A DNA stretch of 10,447 nucleotides from Bacteroidales bacterium UBA4912 (GTDB lineage Bacteria > Bacteroidota > Bacteroidia > Bacteroidales > Dysgonomonadaceae), in contig DHCC01000029.1 in NCBI GenBank assembly GCA_002398875.1, positions 1 through 10,447 of the forward strand, in the 5' to 3' direction. Made by a program: the position numbers and the translations under genes. Below, piece by piece: positions 1-6,981 of the stretch. The notes under the pieces are model-generated. The model did not search any database. It worked only from the letters and a program-made list of their open reading frames with translations, and was not told where the DNA came from. Position 1 is the first letter of the stretch, and the number at the start of each line of letters is the position of its first letter.

Positions 1-125
1 TAAGACGAAAGGTAGTGCTTTCCAACTCAGGATAATCTGCACCAAATTTGACGAAGAACCGGTTTGAACAGAAAAAGGTGGCACACATAGACCGAAATCA
101 TTGGCACATATCAAACCGTTTTACC
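1..125. mobile_element. probable end of an IS21-like insertion sequence (partial)
   Basis: Two related short repeats lie in tandem: TGGCACACATAGACCG at 79-94 and TGGCACATATCAAACCG at 102-118, sharing TGGCACA.AT and ACCG with a period of about 23 bp. An exact inverted pair, CGGTTTGA (60-67) and TCAAACCG (111-118), is also present. Spaced degenerate copies of this kind are typical of the multiple terminal repeats of IS21-family elements in Bacteroidota. No transposase gene is visible; bases 1-70 have only short open stretches (one ends with TAA at 31-33, another with TGA at 65-67) that could be the tail of an upstream gene. The exact element boundary and the target duplication cannot be placed. 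The family assignment rests on memory of similar ends. Confidence 0.35.
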
Positions 126-220
126 CACTTATTTTTGGAGAATTAACCCTTTTGCTCAAATCAATCAAAAAAAATGGGTAATAGATATTTTAAATATTAC
201 GAACTAAATATTAAACAACT

Positions 221-1765
221 ATGAAAAATACAATTATTCTTTTATTGTCAATTTTTATACTAATATCTTGTAGCAATTCAGATAAATCGAAAATTGATAT
301 TGATTCTGTAGCATCGCCTAATGGTACTGAAGTATTTCAACCAAATTGGGAGAATATTGCTGAGAATTATGAATTTCCTCAATGGTTTTCGGATTCAAAA
401 TTTGGGATATTCATTCATTGGGGGGTATATGCCGTACCTGCTTTTGGTAATGAATGGTATCCAAGAAATATGTATCAGAAGGATAGCAGGGAATATAACC
501 ATCACTTAGAAAAATGGGGAGATCATACAGAATTTGGATATAAAGATTTTATTCCTATGTTCAAAGCTGAAAAATTTGATGCAGATGAATGGGCTAATTT
601 ATTTAAAGAGTCGGGAGCAAAGTATGTTATTCCCGTAGCAGAGCATCATGATGGCTTTGCAATGTACGACAGTGATATCAATGATTGGAATGCAGTTCGT
701 ATGGGTCCTGAGAAAGATATTATTGCCCTCTTGAAAGAAGCTGTAGAAAAGGAAGACCTTATTTTTGGCCTTTCTACTCATCGTGCAGAAAATGCCTGGT
801 TTTATAATGGTGGAATGGAATTCCCTTCTGATGTACAAGATACGACTATCTCATTATATGGCAGGCGATATGAAAACCAAAAATATACTGAGGATTTTGC
901 AAGAGAATGGCTAACTCATGTTTACGAACTGATTAATAAATATGAGCCAAAACTAATTTGGTTTGACTGGACTGTAAATGACTCTATTTTAATGCCATAC
1001 TTTAATAAATTCTTGGCTTATTATTATAATAATGCAATCGACTGGGGTAAAGATGTTGTGGTCAATACTAAACAAGGGTATCCCACCAATATACAGGTTT
1101 GGGATGTTGAAAGAGGTAAGTCAGACAAAATGATGGTTTATCCCTGGCAAACTGATACATCTATTGGGAAGAAATCATGGTCGTACATCGATGGAGAGGA
1201 AAATAAATCTCCTGAGCAGATTGTTCATGATCTAATTGACATTGTGAGCAAGAATGGTAATTTGTTATTAAACATTGGTCCTAAAGCAGACGGAACAATC
1301 ACAGATGAACAAAAAAGCATTTTACTATCTATTGGTGAATGGCTTAAAATAAATGGTGAAGCAATATACGGGTCTCGTTGCTGGAAAAAATCAGGAGAGG
1401 GAATCACAGAATCAACAAAAGGGTCTTTTTCTGATAACGTAGCTACTAATTATACTGCACAAGATATGCGTTTTACTACAAAAGATAACGATTTCTATGC
1501 AATAGTTCTTAATTGGAGTGATAGAGACATTATTGTGAAATCATTGAATAAAGAAATAATTGACGATGCTGAAATATTAAATGTAAATATGTTGGGTTCT
1601 GACGAAAATATACTTTGGGAAGTGACTGATGAAGGTCTGACTCTTAGTTTTCCTAAAGAAAAACCCTGTAATTACGCTTATACTTTCAAAATTTCTTTTG
1701 ATAAACAAGTTGGAGAAAAGCTTAAATCTGAGGCTGTGAATGTTGTAATGAAACATGGTGGTTGA
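221..1765 (+). CDS. GH29 alpha-L-fucosidase, exported lipoprotein
   Basis: Predicted retaining exo-alpha-L-fucosidase that releases terminal L-fucose, 514 aa. The N-terminus is a lipoprotein signal (hydrophobic 4-16, lipobox LISC, lipidated Cys17), so it should be membrane-anchored in the periplasm or on the surface. The GH29 barrel shows WFSDSKFGIFIHWG (55-68), VIPVAEHHDGFAMYDS (136-151), KDIIALLKEA (165-174) and LIWFDW (245-250), where Asp249 is the expected nucleophile. NGNLLLNIGPKADG (345-358) is a family hallmark. The acid/base is poorly conserved in GH29; Glu297 in WDVERG is a candidate. The segment 308-315 reads PWQTDTSI where many family members have PWET. A beta domain (about 400-495) closes the protein. 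The ATG follows an A/T-rich leader, as usual in Bacteroidota. The GH95-like gene starts 35 bp after the stop, so the two are probably co-transcribed. The family call is firm; the glycan specificity is unknown. Confidence 0.93.
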   Translation: MKNTIILLLSIFILISCSNSDKSKIDIDSVASPNGTEVFQPNWENIAENYEFPQWFSDSKFGIFIHWGVYAVPAFGNEWYPRNMYQKDSREYNHHLEKWGDHTEFGYKDFIPMFKAEKFDADEWANLFKESGAKYVIPVAEHHDGFAMYDSDINDWNAVRMGPEKDIIALLKEAVEKEDLIFGLSTHRAENAWFYNGGMEFPSDVQDTTISLYGRRYENQKYTEDFAREWLTHVYELINKYEPKLIWFDWTVNDSILMPYFNKFLAYYYNNAIDWGKDVVVNTKQGYPTNIQVWDVERGKSDKMMVYPWQTDTSIGKKSWSYIDGEENKSPEQIVHDLIDIVSKNGNLLLNIGPKADGTITDEQKSILLSIGEWLKINGEAIYGSRCWKKSGEGITESTKGSFSDNVATNYTAQDMRFTTKDNDFYAIVLNWSDRDIIVKSLNKEIIDDAEILNVNMLGSDENILWEVTDEGLTLSFPKEKPCNYAYTFKISFDKQVGEKLKSEAVNVVMKHGG

Positions 1766-1800
1766 ATTCAGGCAAACTAATAAAACGGATAGAAGATATT

Positions 1801-3690
1801 ATGACTAAATGTAAGCTTTTTTTAATCCTTGCACTAATAATTAGCACCTTTTCAGGATGTTTATTCAATAACAAAAGTGTAATAGAAAAAAATATAGATC
1901 ATGGCATATATTTTAGCAAGTTATCAACTTCATGGGATGAAGCTATTCCACTTGGAAATGCAATGATAGGTGCATTGGTTTGGAATAAAGATGGAAATCT
2001 AAGGTTTTCTCTGGATAGAGGTGATTTGTGGGACTTGAGGCCTATGGATATTAAAAATAGAAACATATGGAATTATAACTGGATTATTGAACAACACGCA
2101 AACAGCACCTATGAGAACGTACAAAACACTCTTGACAGGTTATATAATGATAACACTGCACCCACTAAAATTCCTGGTGCGGCATTAGAATTCAACATAC
2201 AACCTTTAGGAGAGGTGAAAGCAGTTTCGTTTACTGTAGCTGACGCATTATGTGTTATAGAATGGGAAAACAATTCCAGACTAACAACTTTTGTTCACGG
2301 CAACGAAGATGTGGGATGGTTCCGATTTGAAGGTGTTGATCAAGACTTTAAACCTATTATTGTTCCGCCAAAGTATGATGAGGGAGATGTAAACAGAGAA
2401 GGTACTAATTCACTGAATACCCAAGATCTTGCTACTCTTGGTTATAAACAAGGAATTGTAACTGAAACAAAAAACAGTCAAAGTTACGTTCAGGAAGGAT
2501 GGGGTGGATTTAAATATCACGTTTATGTAGAATGGGAATACAAGAGTGAAATACTGGAAGGCTGCTGGTCAATCAGTACCGAATATCCAAAATGGCAAAA
2601 GGAACCAGATGCTATAGAAGTTGTAAAAAACAAATTTAAAAAAGGGTATAGAAAACAATTGGACTCTCACTTGAAATGGTGGGATGACTTTTGGAATCAA
2701 TCAACCATAACAATTCCTGATAAAACTCTCGAACGTCAGTGGTATCTTGAGATGTATAAATTTGGTTCAACTGCTCGAAGCACAGCACCTCCCATTTCTT
2801 TACAAAGTATATGGACTGCTGACAACGGAAAAATCCCACCATGGAAAGGTGATTATCATCACGACTTAAATACACAGCTCTCTTATTGGCCTGCATACAG
2901 CGGAAATCACCTTGAACTTGAAGAAGGATTTATTAACTGGCTTTGGGGGTTAAGAGAGACTTTTAAAGATTTTACTAAAGAGTTTTATGGTGTGGAGGGA
3001 CTTAATGTTCCGGGAACATCCTCTCTTGATGGGGCTGCTATGGGCGGATGGGCTCAATACTCTTATTCTCCAACCACGTCAGCTTGGCTAGCGCACCATT
3101 TTTATTTACACTGGCGCTATTCAATGGATAGGGAATTTTTAGAACAAAAAGCATATCCCTGGATTAAAGAAACCGCACAATTTCTAGAAAACATCACTAT
3201 TCCAGATGAAAATGGTATGTTGAAATTACCACTCAGTTCCAGTCCTGAAATTTATAATAACAGTGCAAATGCATGGTTTACTGTTTTGACAAATTATGAT
3301 CTCTCTTTAATCAGATGGACTTTTGAAAAGTCTGCAGAACTGGCAAATGAATTAGGCAAAAAAGAAGAAGAAGAAAAATGTTTACGACTCCTTTCACAAT
3401 GCCCCGATTATGCCATTGATCATGAAACCGGGTTAATGTTTGCGACGGGTTTTCCTTTCAATGAATCTCACAGGCATCTTTCACATCTTATGTCGATTCA
3501 TCCACTTGGTGTTATTGATTTTTCTCAAGGGAACAAGTCTCAGGAAATTATAGAGAAAAGTGTTGAAACATTGATGGAGGAAGGTACAAGCCAGTGGACA
3601 GGATATTCTTTCAGTTGGCTTGCTAATATTCAAGCCAGAATGTTAGATGGAGAAGGTGCGGCGAAATCGCTGAAAATTTTTGCTCGATAA
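1801..3690 (+). CDS. GH95-related glycoside hydrolase lipoprotein, main part (frameshifted at its 3' end)
   Basis: GH95 enzymes are inverting alpha-1,2-L-fucosidases or alpha-L-galactosidases with an N-terminal beta domain, an (alpha/alpha)6 barrel and a C-terminal beta domain. I start at ATG 1801 (629 codons) because this gives a lipoprotein signal ending in FSGC, Cys20; a TTG at 1762 overlapping the GH29 stop is less likely. The N-terminal domain has SWDEAIPLGNAMIGALVW (from residue 44). The barrel has HHDLNTQLSYWPAY (353-366), LSSSPE with Glu483, and HHFYLHWRYSMDREFL. Glu483 fits the family's general acid. The reading frame stops at 3688-3690 just after LKIFA, yet homologous sequence continues at once in the next frame to 4100. 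As read, the protein lacks the rest of the barrel, including the catalytic-base segment, and the C-terminal domain, so it is probably inactive unless the shift is a sequencing error. Assignment is to GH95 or a close relative; active-site residues differ from the characterised enzymes. Confidence 0.8.
   Translation: MTKCKLFLILALIISTFSGCLFNNKSVIEKNIDHGIYFSKLSTSWDEAIPLGNAMIGALVWNKDGNLRFSLDRGDLWDLRPMDIKNRNIWNYNWIIEQHANSTYENVQNTLDRLYNDNTAPTKIPGAALEFNIQPLGEVKAVSFTVADALCVIEWENNSRLTTFVHGNEDVGWFRFEGVDQDFKPIIVPPKYDEGDVNREGTNSLNTQDLATLGYKQGIVTETKNSQSYVQEGWGGFKYHVYVEWEYKSEILEGCWSISTEYPKWQKEPDAIEVVKNKFKKGYRKQLDSHLKWWDDFWNQSTITIPDKTLERQWYLEMYKFGSTARSTAPPISLQSIWTADNGKIPPWKGDYHHDLNTQLSYWPAYSGNHLELEEGFINWLWGLRETFKDFTKEFYGVEGLNVPGTSSLDGAAMGGWAQYSYSPTTSAWLAHHFYLHWRYSMDREFLEQKAYPWIKETAQFLENITIPDENGMLKLPLSSSPEIYNNSANAWFTVLTNYDLSLIRWTFEKSAELANELGKKEEEEKCLRLLSQCPDYAIDHETGLMFATGFPFNESHRHLSHLMSIHPLGVIDFSQGNKSQEIIEKSVETLMEEGTSQWTGYSFSWLANIQARMLDGEGAAKSLKIFAR
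3677..3690 (+). other. frameshift site in the GH95-related gene (T5 run, then stop)
   Basis: The frame passes through AAA ATT TTT GCT CGA TAA. Adding one base in or just after the T5 run at 3677-3681 restores KIF-CSINSFHLNG and the whole C-terminus. A homopolymer is a common place both for real slippage mutations and for read errors. The codons here do not form a classical X-XXY-YYZ slippery heptamer, and no obvious pseudoknot was noticed. Confidence 0.75.
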
Positions 3691-4100
3691 ACTCATTCCA
3701 TCTGAATGGAGAACAGCACAATCGCGGATATTCTAATTTTAAATATCGTCCTTTTACACTTGAGGGCAATTTTGCTTTCGCTTCAGGACTTCAAGAGATG
3801 CTTATTCAAAGTCACACAGGTGTCATAGAAGTTTTCCCCGCAATACCTTCAGATTGGGAAGATGTATCTTTTAATAACCTAAGAACCGAAGGCGCATTAA
3901 CTATTTCTGCAGCTAAAAGAGATGGAGGAGTAGAATCAATTGAAATATTCTCGGAAAAGGGTGGAAAGTTTAAAATGAAAAATCCGTTTAAAACAGCTTC
4001 AATAAAATCTGACCTAAGTTGGAATGGAATTGCAAAATTTAAAGGTGAGTTCATTATTATTGAATTTCCTCCAAATGGAAAAGCAATATTACAAATTTAG
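3682..4100 (+). pseudogene. C-terminal part of the GH95-related hydrolase, out of frame with its 5' part
   Basis: This stretch reads continuously in the frame one base behind the upstream gene: SINSFHLNG, then YRPFTLEGNFAFASGLQEM, then SHTGVIEVFPAIP, ending at TAA 4098-4100. These are the conserved end of the GH95 barrel (normally containing IDGNF with the catalytic Asp, here LEGNF with Glu encoded at 3762-3764) and the C-terminal beta domain. An ATG at 3798 could start a 100-aa fragment, but it lies in the middle of a conserved helix and would not fold alone. The two parts together make a normal-length enzyme of about 765 residues, so this is one gene split by a single shift. There is no separate start or leader here. 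Confidence 0.8.
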
Positions 4101-4132
4101 ACAAATAGCTAAAGAATTATAACATGAATTCA

Positions 4133-4158
4133 CTGCCTCCTTATAGGGAGCAGGTTTT
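4133..4158 (+). terminator. weak possible terminator hairpin after the GH95-related gene
   Basis: CTGCCTCC (4133-4140) can pair with GGGAGCAG (4146-4153) around a TTATA loop, with one mismatch and one G-T wobble, followed by only four T (4155-4158). It lies 33 bp past the stop at 4100, a sensible place to end a GH29-GH95 transcript. The short T-run makes it a poor intrinsic terminator. Confidence 0.3.
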
Positions 4159-4281
4159 CATTCTATTGGAAAAAGTGGTTTCGACTTCATTTGTCTGAAA
4201 GTAAGAAGGAACATTTGGTTTTATATGGAGAAATGAAAGAAATAATATAAAAATATAAAGCACAAATCTCCTGATTTTAAT

Positions 4282-4289
4282 TATTTTTG
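4282..4289 (+). promoter_or_regulatory. possible -7 box upstream of the oxidoreductase gene
   Basis: TATTTTTG matches the Bacteroidetes -7 consensus TAnnTTTG exactly and would start a transcript with a leader of about 65 nt before ATG 4362. No TTTG is found at the expected -33 position, and the region is very A/T-rich, so a chance match is quite possible. The rest of the 4101-4361 gap shows no gene. Confidence 0.25.
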
Positions 4290-4361
4290 AAATATTGATT
4301 CTTTTGATGCAATTCAACAAAATATAAGAAAAACATACACTTTACTCTAAATAACTAAACT

Positions 4362-5684
4362 ATGAGCTACTCAAGAAGACAATTTATTAAAACAGCCGGA
4401 CTTGCTACTGCAGGTACTATTTTAGCAACTCACACTTCATGGGGTTCAAATTCCATATGGAGATCTAACAGCAACACACTTAAAGTGGGACTCATTGGTT
4501 GTGGTGGCCGCGGAACAGGCGCTGCCGGTGAAGCTTTTAATGCAGATCCTAATGTGATTTTGACTGCTATGGCTGATGCCTTTGGAGATCATTTACAATC
4601 ATCATACAACTCTCTAAAAGAGAAATATGGCGATAAAGTACAAGTGCCTGAAAACAATATATTTGTTGGTCTGGATGCTTATCAAAAGCTCATAGACTCT
4701 GATGTGGATGTTGTCCTTTTGGCTGCCCCGCCCTGCTTTAGACCTATGCACCTGGAAGCAGCTGTAAATGCAAATAAACATATCTTCTGTGAAAAGCCTT
4801 TTGCCGTAGATGCTCCGGGATTGCGCAGAGTGATGGAGGCTGCTAAAAAGGCAAAAGCAAATAACCTTTCTCTTGTTTCGGGTTTCTGCTGGAGATATCA
4901 TCAGCCAAAAAGAGATACTTTTGGCAGGGTGTTAAATGGTCAGATTGGCAACATTCTAGGTGGTGAAGCAACATATAACACGGGCGAGTTGTGGTTTAAA
5001 GAAAGACAAAGGGGTTGGTCGGACATGGAGTATAAGTTGAGGAACTGGCTATATTATAATTGGCTTTCGGGTGATCACGTAGTAGAACAAGCTATACACA
5101 GTATTGATATGTTTTCATGGGCAATGGCTGATAAGGCTCCTTTAAGAATTAGCGGGACCGGAGGTAGACAAAAACGTACTGATCCAAAATTTGGAAATGT
5201 TTATGACCATTTCGGTCTGACTTATGAATACGATAACGGAGTAAAGATTTATTTCTTCTGTCGCCAGCAAAATAATACTACTCCTTCTTACGCTGTAGAA
5301 CTGATTGGCGAAGACGGAAGATGCTATGTAGATTGCAGAACCGGTGAACATAAAATAACCGGTAAGAATCCATGGAATCTTGCAGATGATACAAAATTCA
5401 CTGATGCTGAAGCATACAAAGAAACTGAAGTCAGAGGAATGTATCAGGTTGAACATGATGAACTTTTTGCATCAATCAGAGCAAATAAGCCTATGAATGA
5501 TGGTGAATGGATGACCAGATCTAACTTATTGGCACTAGCAGGAAGAATGGCAGCATATTCGGGACAGACAATTACTTTTGATCAGGCTTTAAATTCATCT
5601 GAAATTTTGTTTGATGATAACCTTAATCTGGATTCAAGGTATGACCTGTCAATTGCAATTCCAGGTATAACTGAATTTAAATGA
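4362..5684 (+). CDS. Tat-exported Gfo/Idh/MocA family oxidoreductase
   Basis: Predicted NAD(P)-dependent sugar or sugar-derivative oxidoreductase, 440 aa. The N-terminus carries a twin-arginine signal, SRRQFIK (4-10), followed by a hydrophobic stretch to about residue 28, so the folded, cofactor-loaded enzyme should be exported to the periplasm. The Rossmann domain begins KVGLIGCGGRGTGAA (41-55), with the dinucleotide loop GCGGRG. CEKPFAVD (143-150) holds the family's EKP lysine (Lys145). The C-terminal domain has GDHVVEQAIHSIDMF (237-251), where His246 sits at the usual catalytic histidine. It lacks the features I associate with GH109, the Gfo-fold hydrolases. The TIM-barrel gene starts 7 bp downstream, so the two are one operon. 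Similar exported Gfo and isomerase-like pairs in Bacteroides act on glycosides by oxidation to keto-sugars. The substrate here is not evident; a role on fucose-type sugars is only inferred from neighbours. Confidence 0.9.
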   Translation: MSYSRRQFIKTAGLATAGTILATHTSWGSNSIWRSNSNTLKVGLIGCGGRGTGAAGEAFNADPNVILTAMADAFGDHLQSSYNSLKEKYGDKVQVPENNIFVGLDAYQKLIDSDVDVVLLAAPPCFRPMHLEAAVNANKHIFCEKPFAVDAPGLRRVMEAAKKAKANNLSLVSGFCWRYHQPKRDTFGRVLNGQIGNILGGEATYNTGELWFKERQRGWSDMEYKLRNWLYYNWLSGDHVVEQAIHSIDMFSWAMADKAPLRISGTGGRQKRTDPKFGNVYDHFGLTYEYDNGVKIYFFCRQQNNTTPSYAVELIGEDGRCYVDCRTGEHKITGKNPWNLADDTKFTDAEAYKETEVRGMYQVEHDELFASIRANKPMNDGEWMTRSNLLALAGRMAAYSGQTITFDQALNSSEILFDDNLNLDSRYDLSIAIPGITEFK

Positions 5685-5691
5685 TGTCAAT

Positions 5692-6645
5692 ATGAATAAA
5701 AGGGATTTTTTTAAATCAGCAGCCTTAATTGCTGGAGCAGCCACTGCTTCTCCGTTGTTTTCTTCGGGTATAAAAACTCCTGACAATTTCCATGAATCAA
5801 TATTTAATAATATTATCAACAATTCTACAAAGAAAGTAACTTTAAAAAAGAGCCTGGGACTGGGAATGATAAAAGAAGATTTATCACTTTCGGATAAATT
5901 TAAACTTGTAAAAGATTTGGGTTTTGATGGAGTTGAACTTAACAGTCCGGTTGATTTTACTATTGATGAGATTATTAAGGCTAAGTTAAACTCAGGTATT
6001 GAAACACCTACAGTTGTTAACAAGAATCACTGGAGCTACCCTCTTTCTGATCCTAATCCTGAAGTAAGAAAAAAATGTATAACTTCTATTGCTCAATCTC
6101 TTGAAGAGGTTAAAAAGCTTGGTGGAGATACAGTATTAATTGTTCCGGGAGTAGTGAATGAAAAGGTTCCTTATGAAGAAGCCTACATCACCTCTCAAAA
6201 TTCTATCCGTGAATTGATTCCTTATGCAGAGAAAACAGGTATGCAAATTGGAATAGAGAATGTATGGAACAATTTCTTAATTAGTCCGTTAGAAGCAAAA
6301 AAGTTCATAGATGAAATCAATCATCCACTTGTAGGATGGTATTTTGATATAGGCAATGTTTTGCGATACGGTTGGCCTGAGCATTGGATTAAAACTCTTA
6401 AACACCGTATCCTAAAACTTCATATAAAGGAATTTAGCCGCGAACTTATGAACTCTGCCGGTTTGTGGGAAGGATTTAAGGTTGACTTACTAAAAGGGGA
6501 TAACAACTGGCCTATCGTAATGAAAGCTGTCAGTGATATTAATCACCATGGGGGATGGCTTACGGCAGAGGTATCCGGGGGTGACAGACTGCATTTAAAA
6601 AACATTTCGTCCCAAATGGATGATATTATTTCTATGCTGAAATAA
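5692..6645 (+). CDS. exported xylose-isomerase-like TIM-barrel sugar isomerase/epimerase
   Basis: Predicted metal-dependent sugar isomerase, epimerase or related lyase of the AP-endonuclease-2/xylose-isomerase-like barrel fold, 317 aa. Residues 1-27 form a signal region; NKRDFFK (2-8) resembles a Tat motif with KR in place of RR, followed by an Ala-rich hydrophobic segment. Strand motifs include LGFDGVELN (77-84). The expected metal ligands are all present: Glu189 in IGIEN, Asp219 in WYFDIGN, His244 in LKLHIKEF and Glu293 in LTAEVSGG. The ATG follows the oxidoreductase stop by 7 bp, which suggests translational coupling and a shared pathway: the oxidoreductase could form a keto-sugar or keto-glycoside and this protein could epimerise or cleave it. 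That partnership is an inference from gene order and from known Bacteroides clusters with the same two families. The exact reaction is unknown. Confidence 0.87.
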   Translation: MNKRDFFKSAALIAGAATASPLFSSGIKTPDNFHESIFNNIINNSTKKVTLKKSLGLGMIKEDLSLSDKFKLVKDLGFDGVELNSPVDFTIDEIIKAKLNSGIETPTVVNKNHWSYPLSDPNPEVRKKCITSIAQSLEEVKKLGGDTVLIVPGVVNEKVPYEEAYITSQNSIRELIPYAEKTGMQIGIENVWNNFLISPLEAKKFIDEINHPLVGWYFDIGNVLRYGWPEHWIKTLKHRILKLHIKEFSRELMNSAGLWEGFKVDLLKGDNNWPIVMKAVSDINHHGGWLTAEVSGGDRLHLKNISSQMDDIISMLK

Positions 6646-6671
6646 TCTTTAGCAATATTTTAACTTAATAT

Positions 6672-6704
6672 TTTGTACTTAAATCAAATATTTAATTATA
6701 TTTG
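6672..6704 (+). promoter_or_regulatory. Bacteroidetes-type promoter for the susC-susD operon
   Basis: TTTG at 6672-6675 and TATATTTG at 6697-6704 match the Bacteroidetes -33 and -7 boxes with 21 bp between them. Transcription would begin near 6711, leaving a leader of about 280 nt to ATG 6989 or 340 nt to TTG 7052. Such a long leader is unusual and leaves room for RNA-level control. The stretch between the upstream stop (6645) and the promoter has no clear terminator, so read-through from the oxidoreductase operon is possible. Confidence 0.65.
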
Positions 6705-6729
6705 CACAATATTGCTATTTGTTCAAAGT

Positions 6730-6750
6730 ACAATAAGTTATTTTTATTGT
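6730..6750. promoter_or_regulatory. inverted repeat just downstream of the predicted susC transcription start
   Basis: ACAATAA (6730-6736) and TTATTGT (6744-6750) are perfect 7-bp inverted arms around a 7-bp spacer. The position, about 20 bp past the predicted start, suits an operator for a dimeric repressor or a leader hairpin. The A/T content makes a chance repeat possible. Confidence 0.3.
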
Positions 6751-6891
6751 CAGGGTTTAGTTGATAAATCCAGCTCTTAGTAAGACATACAGTGTATAAT
6801 TAATGATTTTTATCACATTATTATATTGTAATATATTAAGAAATTAACAAATACTTAAACTATGTTATGCCTATGAAAAAAGACTAACAAT

Positions 6892-6930
6892 AAAAAAAAA
6901 GACCGACAGGTGGTGCAACACCTTTCGGTC
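6892..6930 (-). terminator. strong minus-strand intrinsic terminator in the susC leader
   Basis: Read on the minus strand, GACCGA and TCGGTC pair, then an A-G mismatch, then AGGTG and CACCT pair around a six-base loop, and the stem is followed at once by nine T (A-run at 6892-6900 on the plus strand). This is a textbook intrinsic terminator on the minus strand. On the plus strand the hairpin is followed by ATGATT and has no T-run, so it should not stop susC transcription. No protein gene on the minus strand lies upstream, so it most likely ends a short antisense RNA. Confidence 0.6.
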
Positions 6931-6976
6931 ATGATTAATGTCAACGCAACTTATTAATTAATTGTATTAACTTAAA
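6892..6976 (-). ncRNA. candidate cis-antisense small RNA opposite the susC leader
   Basis: A minus-strand -7 box TACATTTG, seen on the plus strand as CAAATGTA at 6982-6989, matches TAnnTTTG perfectly. It would start RNA near 6976, and transcription would end at the terminator at 6892, giving about 85 nt. The RNA would be fully complementary to the susC leader just before ATG 6989. Antisense RNAs of about this size and position repress PULs in Bacteroides fragilis (the DonS type). No good -33 TTTG was found, the start site is a guess, and nothing proves expression. Confidence 0.4.
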
Positions 6977-6981
6977 CATTA

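Noticed and set aside
1762..1800. TTG at 1762 as the start of the GH95-related gene
   Set aside because: It overlaps the GH29 stop and would put 13 charged residues before a clean lipoprotein signal; ATG 1801 gives a standard signal ending at Cys20.
3675..3690. Programmed -1 frameshifting in the GH95-related gene
   Set aside because: The codons AAA ATT TTT do not form a classical slippery heptamer for -1 slippage, no stimulatory structure was evident, and the enzyme family is not known to use recoding. Mutation or read error is simpler.
4101..4361. A small gene in the gap before the oxidoreductase
   Set aside because: No frame is open for a useful length with a plausible start; the A/T-rich sequence looks like ordinary intergenic DNA.
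4362..5684. GH109 (Gfo-fold alpha-N-acetylgalactosaminidase) for the oxidoreductase
   Set aside because: The Tat signal and fold family fit, but the sequence does not resemble the GH109 proteins I recall and has an ordinary GxGGRG and EKP arrangement.
5649..6023. 124-codon open frame on the minus strand
   Set aside because: It lies wholly over the oxidoreductase end and the TIM-barrel gene, both clearly real, and its translation shows no recognisable domain.
6654..6672. Terminator after the TIM-barrel gene (AATATT repeated at 6654-6659 and 6667-6672)
   Set aside because: AATATT is self-complementary and A/T-only, so the stem would be very weak, and the second copy overlaps the predicted -33 box.
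6901..6930. Plus-strand terminator or attenuator hairpin before susC
   Set aside because: On the plus strand the hairpin is followed by ATGATTAATG, with no T-run; the T-run exists only on the minus strand.
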